Below are positions 35,955-44,964 of a stretch of DNA of 64,000 nt, in pieces (the first letter of the stretch is position 1; each line of letters opens with the position of its first letter). The position numbers and the translations under genes were made by a program. Source of the stretch: an uncultured Lacticaseibacillus sp. Its GTDB lineage: Bacteria; Bacillota; Bacilli; Lactobacillales; Lactobacillaceae. The notes under the pieces are model-generated. The model saw only the letters and a list, made by a program, of their open reading frames with translations, was not told the origin of the DNA and did no database searches. The stretch lies in the NCBI GenBank assembly GCA_934370925.1, contig CAKRNG010000009.1:9327-73326 (forward strand), read 5' to 3'.

Positions 35955-37334
35955 TTAATTGCTGTTTAGCTGCGAACCACTCTTACTCGTCGACGGGTGA
36001 ATGGTTTCTTCAGTGACTTTTCCGTTCAAAATATCACTGTAGTCATAATACGTCCCCTCAAGTGCCACATAGTACGTTGGCACAAGGTCGATGACCAGCG
36101 TGCTATCATCATCTTTCTCCCAACGATAGCCGAGCTGGATATCCGTGATTTCACCATTCGTAAATCCATGGTTGCGGACATTCGCTAGCGCCGTCGCCGT
36201 TGCGGGTAACGTGACTTTGCTTTCACGCGTTGGTACGGGGACCGACAGATTTTCGCTTGAGAACGTCATGCTCAAACTGCTACTCGTGCGCGTCACACTG
36301 ACCGTCCCGTTCATCGTGTCATCGAAGACCGCGAGCCCACCCACGTACGTTCTAAACGTCACGGTGCGCTCTGTTTCGTCGTAGCTCGCATACCGAACAC
36401 CTTCCAGCGTTGTTGGCGCCAGCGTCATCATTTGCGTATAGGCGTCCGTCAGCACGCCACGCCGCGTTTGCTTTGGCTTCCCCGTCGCAAAATTCCCGAA
36501 GACCATCTTGTTGTCGTCTTTATCCGTCGTGAGCCGCTGATTATTGTTGTTGACGGTATAAAACGTCTGCGTCCCCACCTGCTTGGCATCCACGGAACTC
36601 GTTGATTTCTCCGAATTCCCCATCAGCGCCGAAATGTAGTGGTTCGTTCCCTGCTGATCAACCAGGTAGGAATACGGCTGAACCGAGACGCTTTGCGTAT
36701 ACAGGGCAACCTCGCGCCCGTGCATCCGGGTTTCTTGAATCGTGAAGTGATCCGTTGCCTTCTTCAGGGCGCGCGTCACCGCCGCGTACTTCGGCTGGGT
36801 GCTAAACGTCAACTGGCGAACCGTCCGCTTGCTATCGTTCAGTAGCGAAATGGTTTCGTGGCGTAAATCAATCAGAATTCGGGTGAATTCAAACTCCCGC
36901 CCAGTCTTCTTTGCCACCTTGTTGAAGAAAAGTCCATTGAACAGGCGCCAGCTCATCTTGTCCGTATACACCATCTGTACGGTCGCATCCCGCGTCAAGA
37001 GCGCGTCGTACGCATCGCTGCTAAGCTTCTTCTCCTGATTAACGTGTGCCACCCGTGCCGTTTTGAGCGCCGTATGCACATTGCCAGACATCGACCGGTC
37101 GTCACTAACCAAGAGTGTCTTCACCCCATTCTGCTCCCGGTAAACCGCAGCGGGTAGAAAAACGGCATCCTTTCTTTTATTCGCTTTCGTTTCCGTCGTC
37201 GACTTCACGCTGACGTTCGTGGTTGCACGGTGTTCCAGTTGTGATGGATTAAACCAGATAATCCAGGTAAAAACGAGACTGATGGCAATCAAAATAATTA
37301 GGGTCAGTCGCCGGGTGATATTCTTAACCTTCAT
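35955..37334 (-). CDS. yycH: WalK regulator YycH
   Basis: 459 residues with one N-terminal membrane helix (LTLIILIAISLVFTWIIWFNPS) and a large extracellular domain. It acts with YycI on WalK at the membrane. ATG at 37334 is chosen because GAGG lies nine bases upstream; it overlaps the end of walK by 11 bases, showing coupling. Size and position fit the family. Confidence 0.92.
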   Translation of the reverse strand: MKVKNITRRLTLIILIAISLVFTWIIWFNPSQLEHRATTNVSVKSTTETKANKRKDAVFLPAAVYREQNGVKTLLVSDDRSMSGNVHTALKTARVAHVNQEKKLSSDAYDALLTRDATVQMVYTDKMSWRLFNGLFFNKVAKKTGREFEFTRILIDLRHETISLLNDSKRTVRQLTFSTQPKYAAVTRALKKATDHFTIQETRMHGREVALYTQSVSVQPYSYLVDQQGTNHYISALMGNSEKSTSSVDAKQVGTQTFYTVNNNNQRLTTDKDDNKMVFGNFATGKPKQTRRGVLTDAYTQMMTLAPTTLEGVRYASYDETERTVTFRTYVGGLAVFDDTMNGTVSVTRTSSSLSMTFSSENLSVPVPTRESKVTLPATATALANVRNHGFTNGEITDIQLGYRWEKDDDSTLVIDLVPTYYVALEGTYYDYSDILNGKVTEETIHPSTSKSGSQLNSN

Positions 37335-39216
37335 CCCATTCATCCTCCGAATCGATTGCTTCATATGGTAACGAAATGTAGAAGGTGCTTCCCTTACCTT
37401 CTTGAGAATCTACCCAGATTCGCCCGCCTAGTGCCTCAATGACTTCCTTGGAGATGGCAAGGCCAAGGCCCGTCCCCCCTTGTTTGCGGCTGCGCGCCTT
37501 GTCGACCCGGTAGAAACGGTCGAACACGTGGCTAATATCCTTCGCTGGAATCCCAAGACCCTGGTCAGTAATGGACAGAATCACGTGGTTGTGCGTTTCC
37601 AACAAGCGTGCCGTAATCACACCGCCATCTGGTGAGTACTTGATGGCGTTGTTCATGATGTTATCAATCACCTGCAAAAACTTATCCTGGTCGATTTCAA
37701 CCCACAAGTCCCGCTTCGTAATCTCCCGACGAATCGAGTAATGCTTCTTCTCACCCTGACGCAGGTGTTGCGTTTCACCCGTATGCTCGTTATCCGTCCG
37801 TAGCATCATGTCGAACCGGTCAAGAATGTAGTTAAAGAACTCATTCATATTAACGGTTTCCATGTCCACCTTGGACGTTCCGGAATCAAGACGCGATAAC
37901 GCCAGCAGGTCATTAATCATCCGTATCATGCGGTCCGTTTCTTCCGCCGTCACGTTCAGAAAGCGCGGTGCCAGCTCTGGATCCTGCCAGGCACCATCAT
38001 TCAACGCCTCGATGTATGAGCGCACAGAGGTCAGGGGCGTTCGGAGTTCGTGCGACACATTCGACACGAACTGCCGCTGTTCCCGTTCGCTACGTTGCTG
38101 CTCCGTGACATCATGCAAAACCGCCACAATCCCACTGATGAAGCCCGTTTCACGCTGAATCAATGAGAAGTCTGCACGTAAAATCAGCTCATGATGCGGT
38201 TCCGTCTCGAACGTCAGCAACAATTCCTTCTGGCTTTCCAACAAATCACGTAGGTTATAATCCTGACTAATCTTCAGCAACTTCAGAATCGAAACGCCAA
38301 TCGCTTCCCCATCCGCCAAATTCAGGAATTCCATCGCGGTTTCGTTGATAATGTTCACGTTTCCCCGACGATCCGTCGCAATCACGCCATCCGTCATGTG
38401 GGACAACACAGAATCTAGCCGCCGTCGTTCAGCTTCACTGGCTTCCTGTGCTTCCTCAACGCGGACCGACAGATTGTTCACCGCAACCGCCAGTTGTCCG
38501 AGTTCATCTTGTCCGTAAATCTTAACCTGCCCGGAGTAATCGCCACGCGCCATCCGAATCGCCTGTTGCTTCATGGCGTCGATGGGTTGCGTTATTGCCC
38601 GGGAAATAACGATGGAAATCAGCATACTCAAGAAGCCCGCAATCACACTGGCAATCAGGAATATCTGAATAATACTGTTCAGACTATCATAAACAGAATC
38701 CATGCTGGCCTTGATGTAGATGGCCCCCACGACATTATTATCGTCCCCCGCAGCGTTCGCGTTCTTCAGTGGGATGACCTTCGTGTAGTTCGAGCTACCA
38801 CTACCATCATACGTATAACCTTCGTAAGTCTGGCCCGTATACAGCGTGTTCTTAACCTGTGTCTGCGTGCTCTTCTGACCAATCGCGGTCTGCGCGTTCA
38901 CATTACTGTCACCACGAACCGTCCCCTTCGCATCCACAACCTGGATGTCCGCAGAGTTCGCGATGCTTGATTCGCTCAGCAAATTCCGGATATCCGTATT
39001 TGCATCGCTCGTGTTCTTAGTGGTCAGGTTCTCCGCAAGCTGATCCTGAATATAGTTTTCAATCGTGATACGGCTCTTAAAACTATCCACATTTTGCTGT
39101 TCCAACTGCCTAACAAAATAAGCCCCGATTAGTTCCACCGTGATTAACACGAGCAGGACAAATACGATTGCCATTTTGAAATTAATTGATTGGAAGAACC
39201 GGATTTTTTTGTTCAA
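37324..39216 (-). CDS. walK: Essential sensor histidine kinase WalK
   Basis: 630 residues, governing cell-wall turnover with WalR. Two membrane helices (about 13-35 and 183-205) flank an extracellular PAS-like domain, followed by HAMP (ITQPIDAMKQQAIRMARGDYSG), PAS (about 260-370), HisKA with the phosphorylated His in FVSNVSHELRTPLTSVRSY, and the ATPase with NNAIKYSPDGG, DQGLGIP and GGTGLGLAISKEV. The start is TTG at 39216 after GAGG. A partial hairpin separates it from walR. Confidence 0.96.
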   Translation of the reverse strand: MNKKIRFFQSINFKMAIVFVLLVLITVELIGAYFVRQLEQQNVDSFKSRITIENYIQDQLAENLTTKNTSDANTDIRNLLSESSIANSADIQVVDAKGTVRGDSNVNAQTAIGQKSTQTQVKNTLYTGQTYEGYTYDGSGSSNYTKVIPLKNANAAGDDNNVVGAIYIKASMDSVYDSLNSIIQIFLIASVIAGFLSMLISIVISRAITQPIDAMKQQAIRMARGDYSGQVKIYGQDELGQLAVAVNNLSVRVEEAQEASEAERRRLDSVLSHMTDGVIATDRRGNVNIINETAMEFLNLADGEAIGVSILKLLKISQDYNLRDLLESQKELLLTFETEPHHELILRADFSLIQRETGFISGIVAVLHDVTEQQRSEREQRQFVSNVSHELRTPLTSVRSYIEALNDGAWQDPELAPRFLNVTAEETDRMIRMINDLLALSRLDSGTSKVDMETVNMNEFFNYILDRFDMMLRTDNEHTGETQHLRQGEKKHYSIRREITKRDLWVEIDQDKFLQVIDNIMNNAIKYSPDGGVITARLLETHNHVILSITDQGLGIPAKDISHVFDRFYRVDKARSRKQGGTGLGLAISKEVIEALGGRIWVDSQEGKGSTFYISLPYEAIDSEDEWDEG

Positions 39217-39298
39217 ACCGGAAATACCTCGTTTAGATTCAAAGTTCCGCTCAGTAAACCGATGCCTGAGCTTATTGTCATCGCCGCCCTAAAATAAA

Positions 39299-39343
39299 TA
39301 GCCTGACCGCAATTCCCAAAGCGGGGGAATTGTGACCGGGCTA
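39299..39343 (-). terminator. Imperfect hairpin between walR and walK
   Basis: On the minus strand AGCCCGGTCACAATTCC pairs with GGAATTGCGGTCAGGCT and is followed by ATTTATTTTA. It may act as an attenuator giving more WalR than WalK. Confidence 0.55.
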
Positions 39344-39352
39344 CATGCAATA

Positions 39353-40066
39353 CTACTTCTGGTCGGTTTCAGGATTGCGCAGGTAATAACCCACACCACG
39401 TCGCGTAATCAACCAGTCTGGTGAAGAAGGACTGTCTTCGATTTTTTCGCGCAAACGCCGTACCGTCACGTCCACGGTCCGCACATCACCGAAATAATCG
39501 TAGCCCCAAACGGTCTGCAACAAGTGTTCACGCGTCATCACCTGCGTCAGGTGACGTGCCAAATAGTGCAGGAGCTCGAATTCACGGTGTGTGAGTTCAA
39601 TGTTCGTTCCGCGCTTAGTTACCGTGTACGCGTCTGGGTGAATCGTTAAATCGCCCACCGTCAAATCCTGTGTCGGTGTTGCTGCTTCCGCAACCTTCTC
39701 TGTATCACTCCGACGCAAGTTTGCCTTCACACGCGCAACCAATTCACGGTTAGAAAATGGCTTCGTCACGTAATCGTCGGCACCTAGTTCGAGCCCAAGC
39801 ACCTTGTCAATTTCGCTATCCTTAGCGGTCAACATGATAATTGGGGTGTCGTTTTCCTTCCGAATCTGACGTGCCACTTCAAGCCCATCAATTTTTGGTA
39901 GCATCAAGTCGAGCAACACTAAATCAGGGTGCTCTTCACTGTATTGACTGAGCGCTTCTTCACCGTCAAAAGCGGTGACAACCGTGTAGCCTTCTTTTTC
40001 GAGGTTAAACTTGACGATGTCTGAAATAGGTTTTTCATCATCAACAACGAGTATCTTTTTAGCCAT
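39353..40066 (-). CDS. walR: Essential response regulator WalR
   Basis: 237 residues of the OmpR family. The receiver domain has the acidic pair VVDDEK, the phosphorylated Asp in [13 protein letters not shown], Thr in IIMLTAKDS and Lys in [20 protein letters not shown]. The winged helix domain ends ...[40 protein letters not shown]. It controls autolysins and wall genes. GGAGG precedes ATG. Confidence 0.97.
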   Translation of the reverse strand: MAKKILVVDDEKPISDIVKFNLEKEGYTVVTAFDGEEALSQYSEEHPDLVLLDLMLPKIDGLEVARQIRKENDTPIIMLTAKDSEIDKVLGLELGADDYVTKPFSNRELVARVKANLRRSDTEKVAEAATPTQDLTVGDLTIHPDAYTVTKRGTNIELTHREFELLHYLARHLTQVMTREHLLQTVWGYDYFGDVRTVDVTVRRLREKIEDSPSSPDWLITRRGVGYYLRNPETDQK

Positions 40067-40099
40067 ACTTTTCCCTCCGTTAGTGGGGTTCCAAAGTTC

Positions 40100-40128
40100 A
40101 TTATACTTGTAAAGGCGGCTTCTAGCAA
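40100..40128 (-). promoter_or_regulatory. Promoter of the wal operon
   Basis: On the minus strand TTGCTA (40123-40128), 17 bases, TATAAT (40100-40105), 34 bases before walR. Confidence 0.65.
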
Positions 40129-40152
40129 AGAAAACGCTCCCGAAATTATTTC

Positions 40153-40190
40153 AAAAAAAAGAATCCCACCCAAAGATGGAATTCTTTTTG
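40153..40190. terminator. Bidirectional terminator after the DUF956 gene
   Basis: AAAAAAAAGAATCCC and GGAATTCTTTTTG form an imperfect stem with A and T runs. Confidence 0.65.
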
Positions 40191-40214
40191 CCTATTCGCC
40201 ATCAGTAAACGGTC

Positions 40215-40598
40215 CTAATGACCCCGAATCTTGTTTCCGATGTTCTTCAGCCCGTTACCCAGAACCTGGAAAAAGCTGAGTGACCGGACGATTCGATCTG
40301 CTGGGATGTATTCACGAATTGCCCGCAGAACCTTCTTGGGGTCCTTTGCGGCAAACGAGTACATGATGCCCTTGTCCGACTTAAACGCAAACCGTGGAAT
40401 GTACTTCCCGCCAAAGACGAGGGAGACAACAACAGCATCAACATTCTCCCAGGGAATCTGAATATAATTCGCAGTATTGCGTTCGTCATAGAACTCAAAC
40501 GCCTTATCTCCAACCATGATTTCACCATATGCGGTCATGGAGACAAAGGATGTTCCTTTTATCGTTAAATCCACAGTGTGATTGAGTGATTCTACCAT
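40215..40598 (-). CDS. manO: DUF956 protein of the man PTS operon (ManO-like)
   Basis: 127 residues of DUF956 (start SLNHTVDLTIKGTSFVSMTAYGEIMVGDKAFEFYDE, then IQIPWENVDAVVVSLVFGGKYIPRFAF). This family is found almost only next to mannose-class PTS genes and is thought to be a regulator, though its mechanism is not settled. AGGAG precedes ATG. A perfect hairpin (40681-40708) lies between it and manN, so it may be expressed at a lower level than the transporter. Confidence 0.85.
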   Translation of the reverse strand: MVESLNHTVDLTIKGTSFVSMTAYGEIMVGDKAFEFYDERNTANYIQIPWENVDAVVVSLVFGGKYIPRFAFKSDKGIMYSFAAKDPKKVLRAIREYIPADRIVRSLSFFQVLGNGLKNIGNKIRGH

Positions 40599-40675
40599 TG
40601 TTCATGTCTCCTTTGTTGGTTCGTGTTAGGTCAGTGACCCTGATACGTTCACTTTACTTCTTATTTCGTGATGAA

Positions 40676-40708
40676 ACAACAAGAGCTCCGGCTTACGCCG
40701 GAGCTCTT
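40676..40708 (-). terminator. Hairpin after manN
   Basis: AAGAGCTCCGGC pairs perfectly with GCCGGAGCTCTT; on the minus strand it is followed by TTGTTGTTT. It probably gives partial termination before manO. Confidence 0.7.
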
Positions 40709-40728
40709 GAACCGTAATTAACAAACAA

Positions 40729-41640
40729 TTACATGATGTTAAGGACGTGGAAGACAACCCCAATGATGAACAATCCGAAGATGATGACAATTGGAGAAAC
40801 CTTCTTCTTGAGGAGCCACATGCAAGCAAGGGTCAACAGAAGAGCTGCGAAACCTGGAATCAGGGAGTCCAAGTTGTTCTGCAAGGTCGTAACCTTATCC
40901 TGCGTCAAGGAAAGACCAGCTGCCTGCTGAGACAGCGCTTCGCGAATTCCGGCAGTTCCCTTTGGCAGCTTGTCCCAGTCGATGTAGGCACCGGCAGACT
41001 GCTTAACAGTTGAAACAACTGGCGTGAACTTAACAGATACCCAACGGTTTACAAGTGCACCCAGGATGAACATCCCGAGAATGGAAGCACCCTTTGTGAC
41101 CTGCTGAAGCAGACCACCGGACAAGTCTTCCGTAATCTTGGAACCGGCACGGTAACCAAATTCCTGTGTGTACCAGAGGAAACCAACACGGATGAGGTTC
41201 CAGAGGACGAAGAACAGGATTGGGCCGAGAATGCTACCGGTCAAAGCCAGGGAAGCACCCAAAGCACCAAGGATTGGACGAACCGTGAACCAGAAGACTG
41301 GGTCACCGACACCGGCCAGAGGGCCCATCATCCCAACCTTAACACCCTGCAAGGTAATGTCTTCAACAGGTGCACCATTAGCACGTTCTTCTTCAAGAGC
41401 GAGCGTAACCCCGATAACTGGTGCTGCCAGGTATGGGTGCGTGTTGAAGAATTCCAGGTGCCGCGTCAAAGCAGCAGCCATGTCTTCCTTCTTAGGGTAC
41501 AACTTCTTCAGGGCTGGGATTAATGAGTAAGCCCAACCACCATTTTGCATACGTTCGTAGTTCCAAGAACCTTGAAGGAATTGTGAACGCCAGCAAACAG
41601 CAATACGATCTTTTTTGGTTAAAGTAATCTTATCTGCCAT
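40729..41640 (-). CDS. manN: Mannose-class PTS component IID
   Basis: 303 residues. IID is the second membrane subunit of the mannose/glucose transporter. Typical features are RSQFLQGSWNYERMQNGGWAYSLIPALKKLYP, FFNTHPYLAAPVIGVTLALEEERANG, VGMMGPLAGVGDPVFWFTVRPILGALGASLA and a hydrophobic C-terminal end. ATG at 41640 follows GGAGGAG; the upstream in-frame stretch is not coding. Confidence 0.95.
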   Translation of the reverse strand: MADKITLTKKDRIAVCWRSQFLQGSWNYERMQNGGWAYSLIPALKKLYPKKEDMAAALTRHLEFFNTHPYLAAPVIGVTLALEEERANGAPVEDITLQGVKVGMMGPLAGVGDPVFWFTVRPILGALGASLALTGSILGPILFFVLWNLIRVGFLWYTQEFGYRAGSKITEDLSGGLLQQVTKGASILGMFILGALVNRWVSVKFTPVVSTVKQSAGAYIDWDKLPKGTAGIREALSQQAAGLSLTQDKVTTLQNNLDSLIPGFAALLLTLACMWLLKKKVSPIVIIFGLFIIGVVFHVLNIM

Positions 41641-41656
41641 AGTATTCTCCTCCTTC

Positions 41657-42460
41657 TTAGTACTTGTCAATGATGTCGCCGACAGGGTCACCCGCGTTTG
41701 CTACACCTGCAGCATTCGTTGAGGAACCACTAGCGGAAAGCGTCAAGTAGATGAGAGCCAGTGCAACACCGATAGTACCAAGGGCAATCAGCGTCAGGTC
41801 GCTGATGGTTGCGATAACGAAACCAAGAGCGAAGAATGGCCACATTTCCTTAGAAGCCATCATGTTGATAACCATTGCGTAACCAACGGCCACAACCATA
41901 CCACCACCAACGGCAAGACCGTCAGTCAACCATGCTGGCATTGCGAGAAGCATGGTCTTCACAGGGCCGGCACCAATGGCAAGAATCAAACCGGCAGGGA
42001 TAGCGATACGGACACCCTGCATGCAGATAGCAACAACCTGCCAGAAGTCGATCATCTTGTAGTTACCGGTCTTAGCAGCGGCATCCATAAAGTGAACAAT
42101 AGCAGTAGCAAGTGTACGAACGATGATGGTCAGAAGCAGACCAGCAACGGCCAGAGGAACAGCAATCGCGATAGCTGAGGAAACACCTGCCTTACCCTGA
42201 CCACCAAGTACAAGAATAATTGCAGAGGCAACGGCGGCAAGAGCGGCATCAGGTGCAACAGCAGCACCAACGTTTGCCCAACCAAGGGCGATCATTTGCA
42301 GGGAGCCACCAAGGATAATACATGGCACTACCTGTCCGGAAGCTAATCCAATCAATGTACATGCAACCAAGGGCTGGTGGAATTCGAATTGGTCAAGAAC
42401 CCCTTCCATCCCAGCAAGGAATGCAACGACAAGGATTAGAATGATTTGAATAGCATTCAT
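41657..42460 (-). CDS. manM: Mannose-class PTS component IIC
   Basis: 267 residues, a multi-spanning membrane protein forming the sugar path with IID. Visible are VAFLAGMEGVLDQFEFHQPLVACTLIGLASGQVVPCIILGGSLQMIALGWANVGAAVAPDAALAAVASAIILVLGG. This protein is also the usual receptor for class IIa bacteriocins in lactic acid bacteria. GGAGG precedes ATG. Confidence 0.95.
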   Translation of the reverse strand: MNAIQIILILVVAFLAGMEGVLDQFEFHQPLVACTLIGLASGQVVPCIILGGSLQMIALGWANVGAAVAPDAALAAVASAIILVLGGQGKAGVSSAIAIAVPLAVAGLLLTIIVRTLATAIVHFMDAAAKTGNYKMIDFWQVVAICMQGVRIAIPAGLILAIGAGPVKTMLLAMPAWLTDGLAVGGGMVVAVGYAMVINMMASKEMWPFFALGFVIATISDLTLIALGTIGVALALIYLTLSASGSSTNAAGVANAGDPVGDIIDKY

Positions 42461-42503
42461 TACGTATCCTCCATTTCGGAATAATTAATCTAAGTTCTGT
42501 GAA

Positions 42504-43478
42504 TTACTGCTTGTTGAGGGCATCCTGTGCCTTCTTCAAAATGTTGTCCATGTTGTCCTTAGAGTCGGTTGGGACCTTACGAACATCGAACTGAACACCG
42601 TCTGCTTCCAACTTCTTGAAAGTATCGATATCGTTCTGGTCAAAGGCAAGCACCTTGTTAGGCTGAACCTTACCAGCAGAGTGAGCCATAGAACCAATGT
42701 TCAGTTCCTTAATTGGGACACCGCCCTCGATTGCGCGAAGAGCATCCTGTGGTGTTTCGAACAATACCAGTGCTTTTTGACCACCAAAGTGTTTGTCATC
42801 CTTGGCAATCTTAATCATCTGATCAATAGGAATAACGTGTGCTTTAACGCCAGCAGGTGCAGCTTCCTTAATCAGGGTGCTACGCATGTTGTCTTTCGCA
42901 ACGTTGTCAGAAACAACGATGATACGCGTTGGTGCAGTCGTCTTCGTCCAAGCAGTTGCAACCTGCCCGTGAAGCAGACGTGAGTCAATACGTGCAAGAA
43001 CGTATTCCAACTTACCTGGGCGGCCTGCATTTGCATTAGATGCTGCTGCAGCTGCTGCTGGCTTAGCTGGTTTTGGTTCAAGTGCTTCTGGCTTGATCTT
43101 AACGCCTTCACGCCCCGCCGTAACGATGTGTGCTGCCAATTCATGTGCTGAATTAGTAGAAAGACGTGCGCCGTATGCTTCAATAAGCATAGGCAAGTTC
43201 AAACCTGTAACAATGGCCCACTTGTCCTTGTGTTCCTCGAAGATGGTGTTCGACTGGTTGAATGGGGAGCCTCCCCAAAGATCAACCAAGAAGAGAACTT
43301 CATCTTCAGGATCAAACTTGGCAATTGCTGCTTCCAAGTGCGCTTTCAGGTCATCTGGACCTTCGTTTGGCATAAAGGTTACTGCTTCAACCTTGTCCTG
43401 CTCACCGAAGATCATCTGACCGGACTGCTTGATACCTGCGGCGAATTCGCCGTGGCTGGCAAGAATGATTCCGACCAT
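42504..43478 (-). CDS. manL: Mannose-class PTS component IIAB
   Basis: 324 residues. Residues 1-135 are the IIA domain with phosphorylated His in [17 protein letters not shown]; an Ala/Pro linker follows ([17 protein letters not shown]), then IIB with His in [19 protein letters not shown]. It passes phosphate from HPr to glucose, mannose or related sugars. AGGAGG precedes ATG. It is the first gene of manLMN. Confidence 0.96.
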   Translation of the reverse strand: MVGIILASHGEFAAGIKQSGQMIFGEQDKVEAVTFMPNEGPDDLKAHLEAAIAKFDPEDEVLFLVDLWGGSPFNQSNTIFEEHKDKWAIVTGLNLPMLIEAYGARLSTNSAHELAAHIVTAGREGVKIKPEALEPKPAKPAAAAAASNANAGRPGKLEYVLARIDSRLLHGQVATAWTKTTAPTRIIVVSDNVAKDNMRSTLIKEAAPAGVKAHVIPIDQMIKIAKDDKHFGGQKALVLFETPQDALRAIEGGVPIKELNIGSMAHSAGKVQPNKVLAFDQNDIDTFKKLEADGVQFDVRKVPTDSKDNMDNILKKAQDALNKQ

Positions 43479-43525
43479 TATGTCGCCTCCTAAAATTATT
43501 TTTAGAATTCCCCCCGCATTTCCGT

Positions 43526-43539
43526 TTGAACCGGTTCAA
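43526..43539. promoter_or_regulatory. 14-bp palindrome in the man leader
   Basis: TTGAACCGGTTCAA is a perfect palindrome between the promoter and manL. It is cre-like in composition but two bases too short for a classical CcpA site. Confidence 0.5.
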
Positions 43540-43587
43540 CGCGCTGCGTCTACGGAGGAAATGTAAGGTGTTTTCTTAACGTTGCTA

Positions 43588-43616
43588 AGTATGCCTAGGT
43601 TATTTTCCTTTTGCAA
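43588..43616 (-). promoter_or_regulatory. Promoter of the man operon
   Basis: On the minus strand TTGCAA (43611-43616), 17 bases, CATACT (43588-43593). This is a sigma-A type; I see no -24/-12 sigma-54 pair. Confidence 0.6.
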
Positions 43617-44219
43617 GCCCTTTCTTGCGAGCTTTTTTTCCATTTTCATGAAAGGCCTTACCGGACGGGGAAAAGAAACCTTAAAAAAATTTCAACTTTT
43701 TTCCAGAACTTAATTTTCGAACTTGTTTTAAACTGTTCACCTCAAATTTTTTAGGGATACCCTACAATTAGGTTTAGGCTCGCCTAAAAGGTTCGATTTC
43801 CGCTCCCCGCCTATCTTCTAGCATCTTGTGGTAGATTTGCTAAGCGCATACAACATGTTGACTGTGTTCGTTCGGATTGATATTTAATGCCCTTTCATTT
43901 AATGAATTTCCATCATTTTGATTTTCATAGTTATGGTTTTTTTCATAACTTTCGCTTCATTTAGGCAGAACCACGCAACTTCAACCAGACTTTTGGTGCG
44001 TTTGAACAAAACAAAACACCCCCTGCCGAAATAGACGTGATTACGAGTGCGTCAGAAGTTCAAGGTACATGAACGTTACATCAAGTCGCACACCAATTCT
44101 ACGCTAATGCTCAAAAGTTCCCGGGGTGCGTTCTGTGATTCATTGCGTACAGGTGTATACTTGCGTTGGGTGGAAACAAGTTGTTTTTACACAATCTAAT
44201 GACTCAGGAGGTGCTTCGT
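43617..44219. other. Intergenic stretch upstream of man operon and the 44220 gene
   Basis: About 600 bases without a supported gene. It is AT-rich around 43680-43780 and 43890-43960 and contains a single repeat module at 44045-44093. Confidence 0.6.
44045..44093 (+). repeat. Solo repeat module (about 48 bp)
   Basis: GTGCGTCAGAAGTTCAAGGTACATGAACGTTACATCAAGTCGCAC matches, with changes, the module inside the copies at 8283 and 33067, but no long hairpin follows. Its ends GTGCG and CGCAC are themselves inverted. Confidence 0.7.
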
Positions 44220-44621
44220 ATGGAAACAATCGACAAAATGGATGCCTTGATGCAACATTTACATCAGGGCACGCGTGAATTTACGGTTCGGGGTGAATTA
44301 CAAGGTCGACTCAATCAATGGGCTGATTACAGCGGAACTGATCGCCGACCAACTGCGAACAAGCACATCAGTAACGGTATTGCTGCTGGGTTAGTTTCAC
44401 TCGGTGCCGCTTTAGCTGGTGCCGCTAGTGGTGCAGGTGGTGCGGCCGGGGCAGGTTATGCAGCCGCATACGACGAAAACACACCGTTAACCTTTAACGA
44501 AGGAATCCTTCAACATTTAGCCCCCGAGTACCACGATGGTCTCCGCGTCTTCCTTAAACTCGTCGAATCCTACGACGTGACGGCCCACCAAACCAGCATA
44601 ACCTTCACGAAAAAACGATAA
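44220..44621 (+). CDS. Unknown small protein with Gly/Ala-rich segment
   Basis: 133 residues that I do not recognise. Residues 1-50 are polar and helical (METIDKMDALMQHLHQGTRE...). Residues about 58-92 form a Gly/Ala-rich hydrophobic stretch (GIAAGLVSLGAALAGAASGA...) like those in small pore-forming, glycine-zipper or bacteriocin-like proteins. The rest is polar. GGAGG seven bases before ATG gives a strong start. It stands alone before the lysine riboswitch. The glycine zipper is seen; any membrane or toxin role is speculation. Confidence 0.65.
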   Translation: METIDKMDALMQHLHQGTREFTVRGELQGRLNQWADYSGTDRRPTANKHISNGIAAGLVSLGAALAGAASGAGGAAGAGYAAAYDENTPLTFNEGILQHLAPEYHDGLRVFLKLVESYDVTAHQTSITFTKKR

Positions 44622-44629
44622 TATTAAGC

Positions 44630-44657
44630 TTGACAAGCCATTTCATTACGGTATGAT
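44630..44657 (+). promoter_or_regulatory. Promoter of the lysine riboswitch transcript
   Basis: TTGACA (44630-44635), 16 bases, TATGAT (44652-44657). Confidence 0.75.
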
Positions 44658-44686
44658 GAGAACCGACATATGAATAACACGACGAA

Positions 44687-44858
44687 ATAGAGGTCGCGGG
44701 GACGACGAATAGCTAGTGAGTGGCGGACACGATGAACCAGCTTGTAAGCAACCCCGCCGAAATGGTGATATCTTCCGCAAAGAATCACTGTTGGGCCAGT
44801 TGGCGAAAGCTGCTGGACTGTCTCAACGGCTCACCTGACCGTTGAGGAGCGCTATAAG
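44687..44858 (+). ncRNA. Lysine riboswitch (L box)
   Basis: Conserved L-box pieces appear in order: ATAGAGGTCGCG, AGCTAGTGAGTGG, GGGG...CCCCGCCGAAATGG, CTGTTGGGCCAGTTGG, GCTGCTGGACTGTCTCAACGG, CCGTTGAGGAGCGCTAT. P1 can form from ATAG and CTAT. A strong terminator follows, so lysine binding would end transcription before the ABC importer genes. Confidence 0.9.
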
Positions 44859-44891
44859 GTTGGTTTTACTTTAACGTAGAATTAATTGGCG

Positions 44892-44923
44892 GGCCCCAGA
44901 AAATCATTTTTCTGGGGCCTTTT
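44892..44923 (+). terminator. Terminator of the lysine riboswitch
   Basis: GGCCCCAGAAAA pairs with TTTTCTGGGGCC, followed by TTTTG. It is the expression platform in front of the importer. Confidence 0.85.
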
Positions 44924-44964
44924 GCATTGCTCTATTTCCTCTAACAATCGAGAGGAGACATGTC

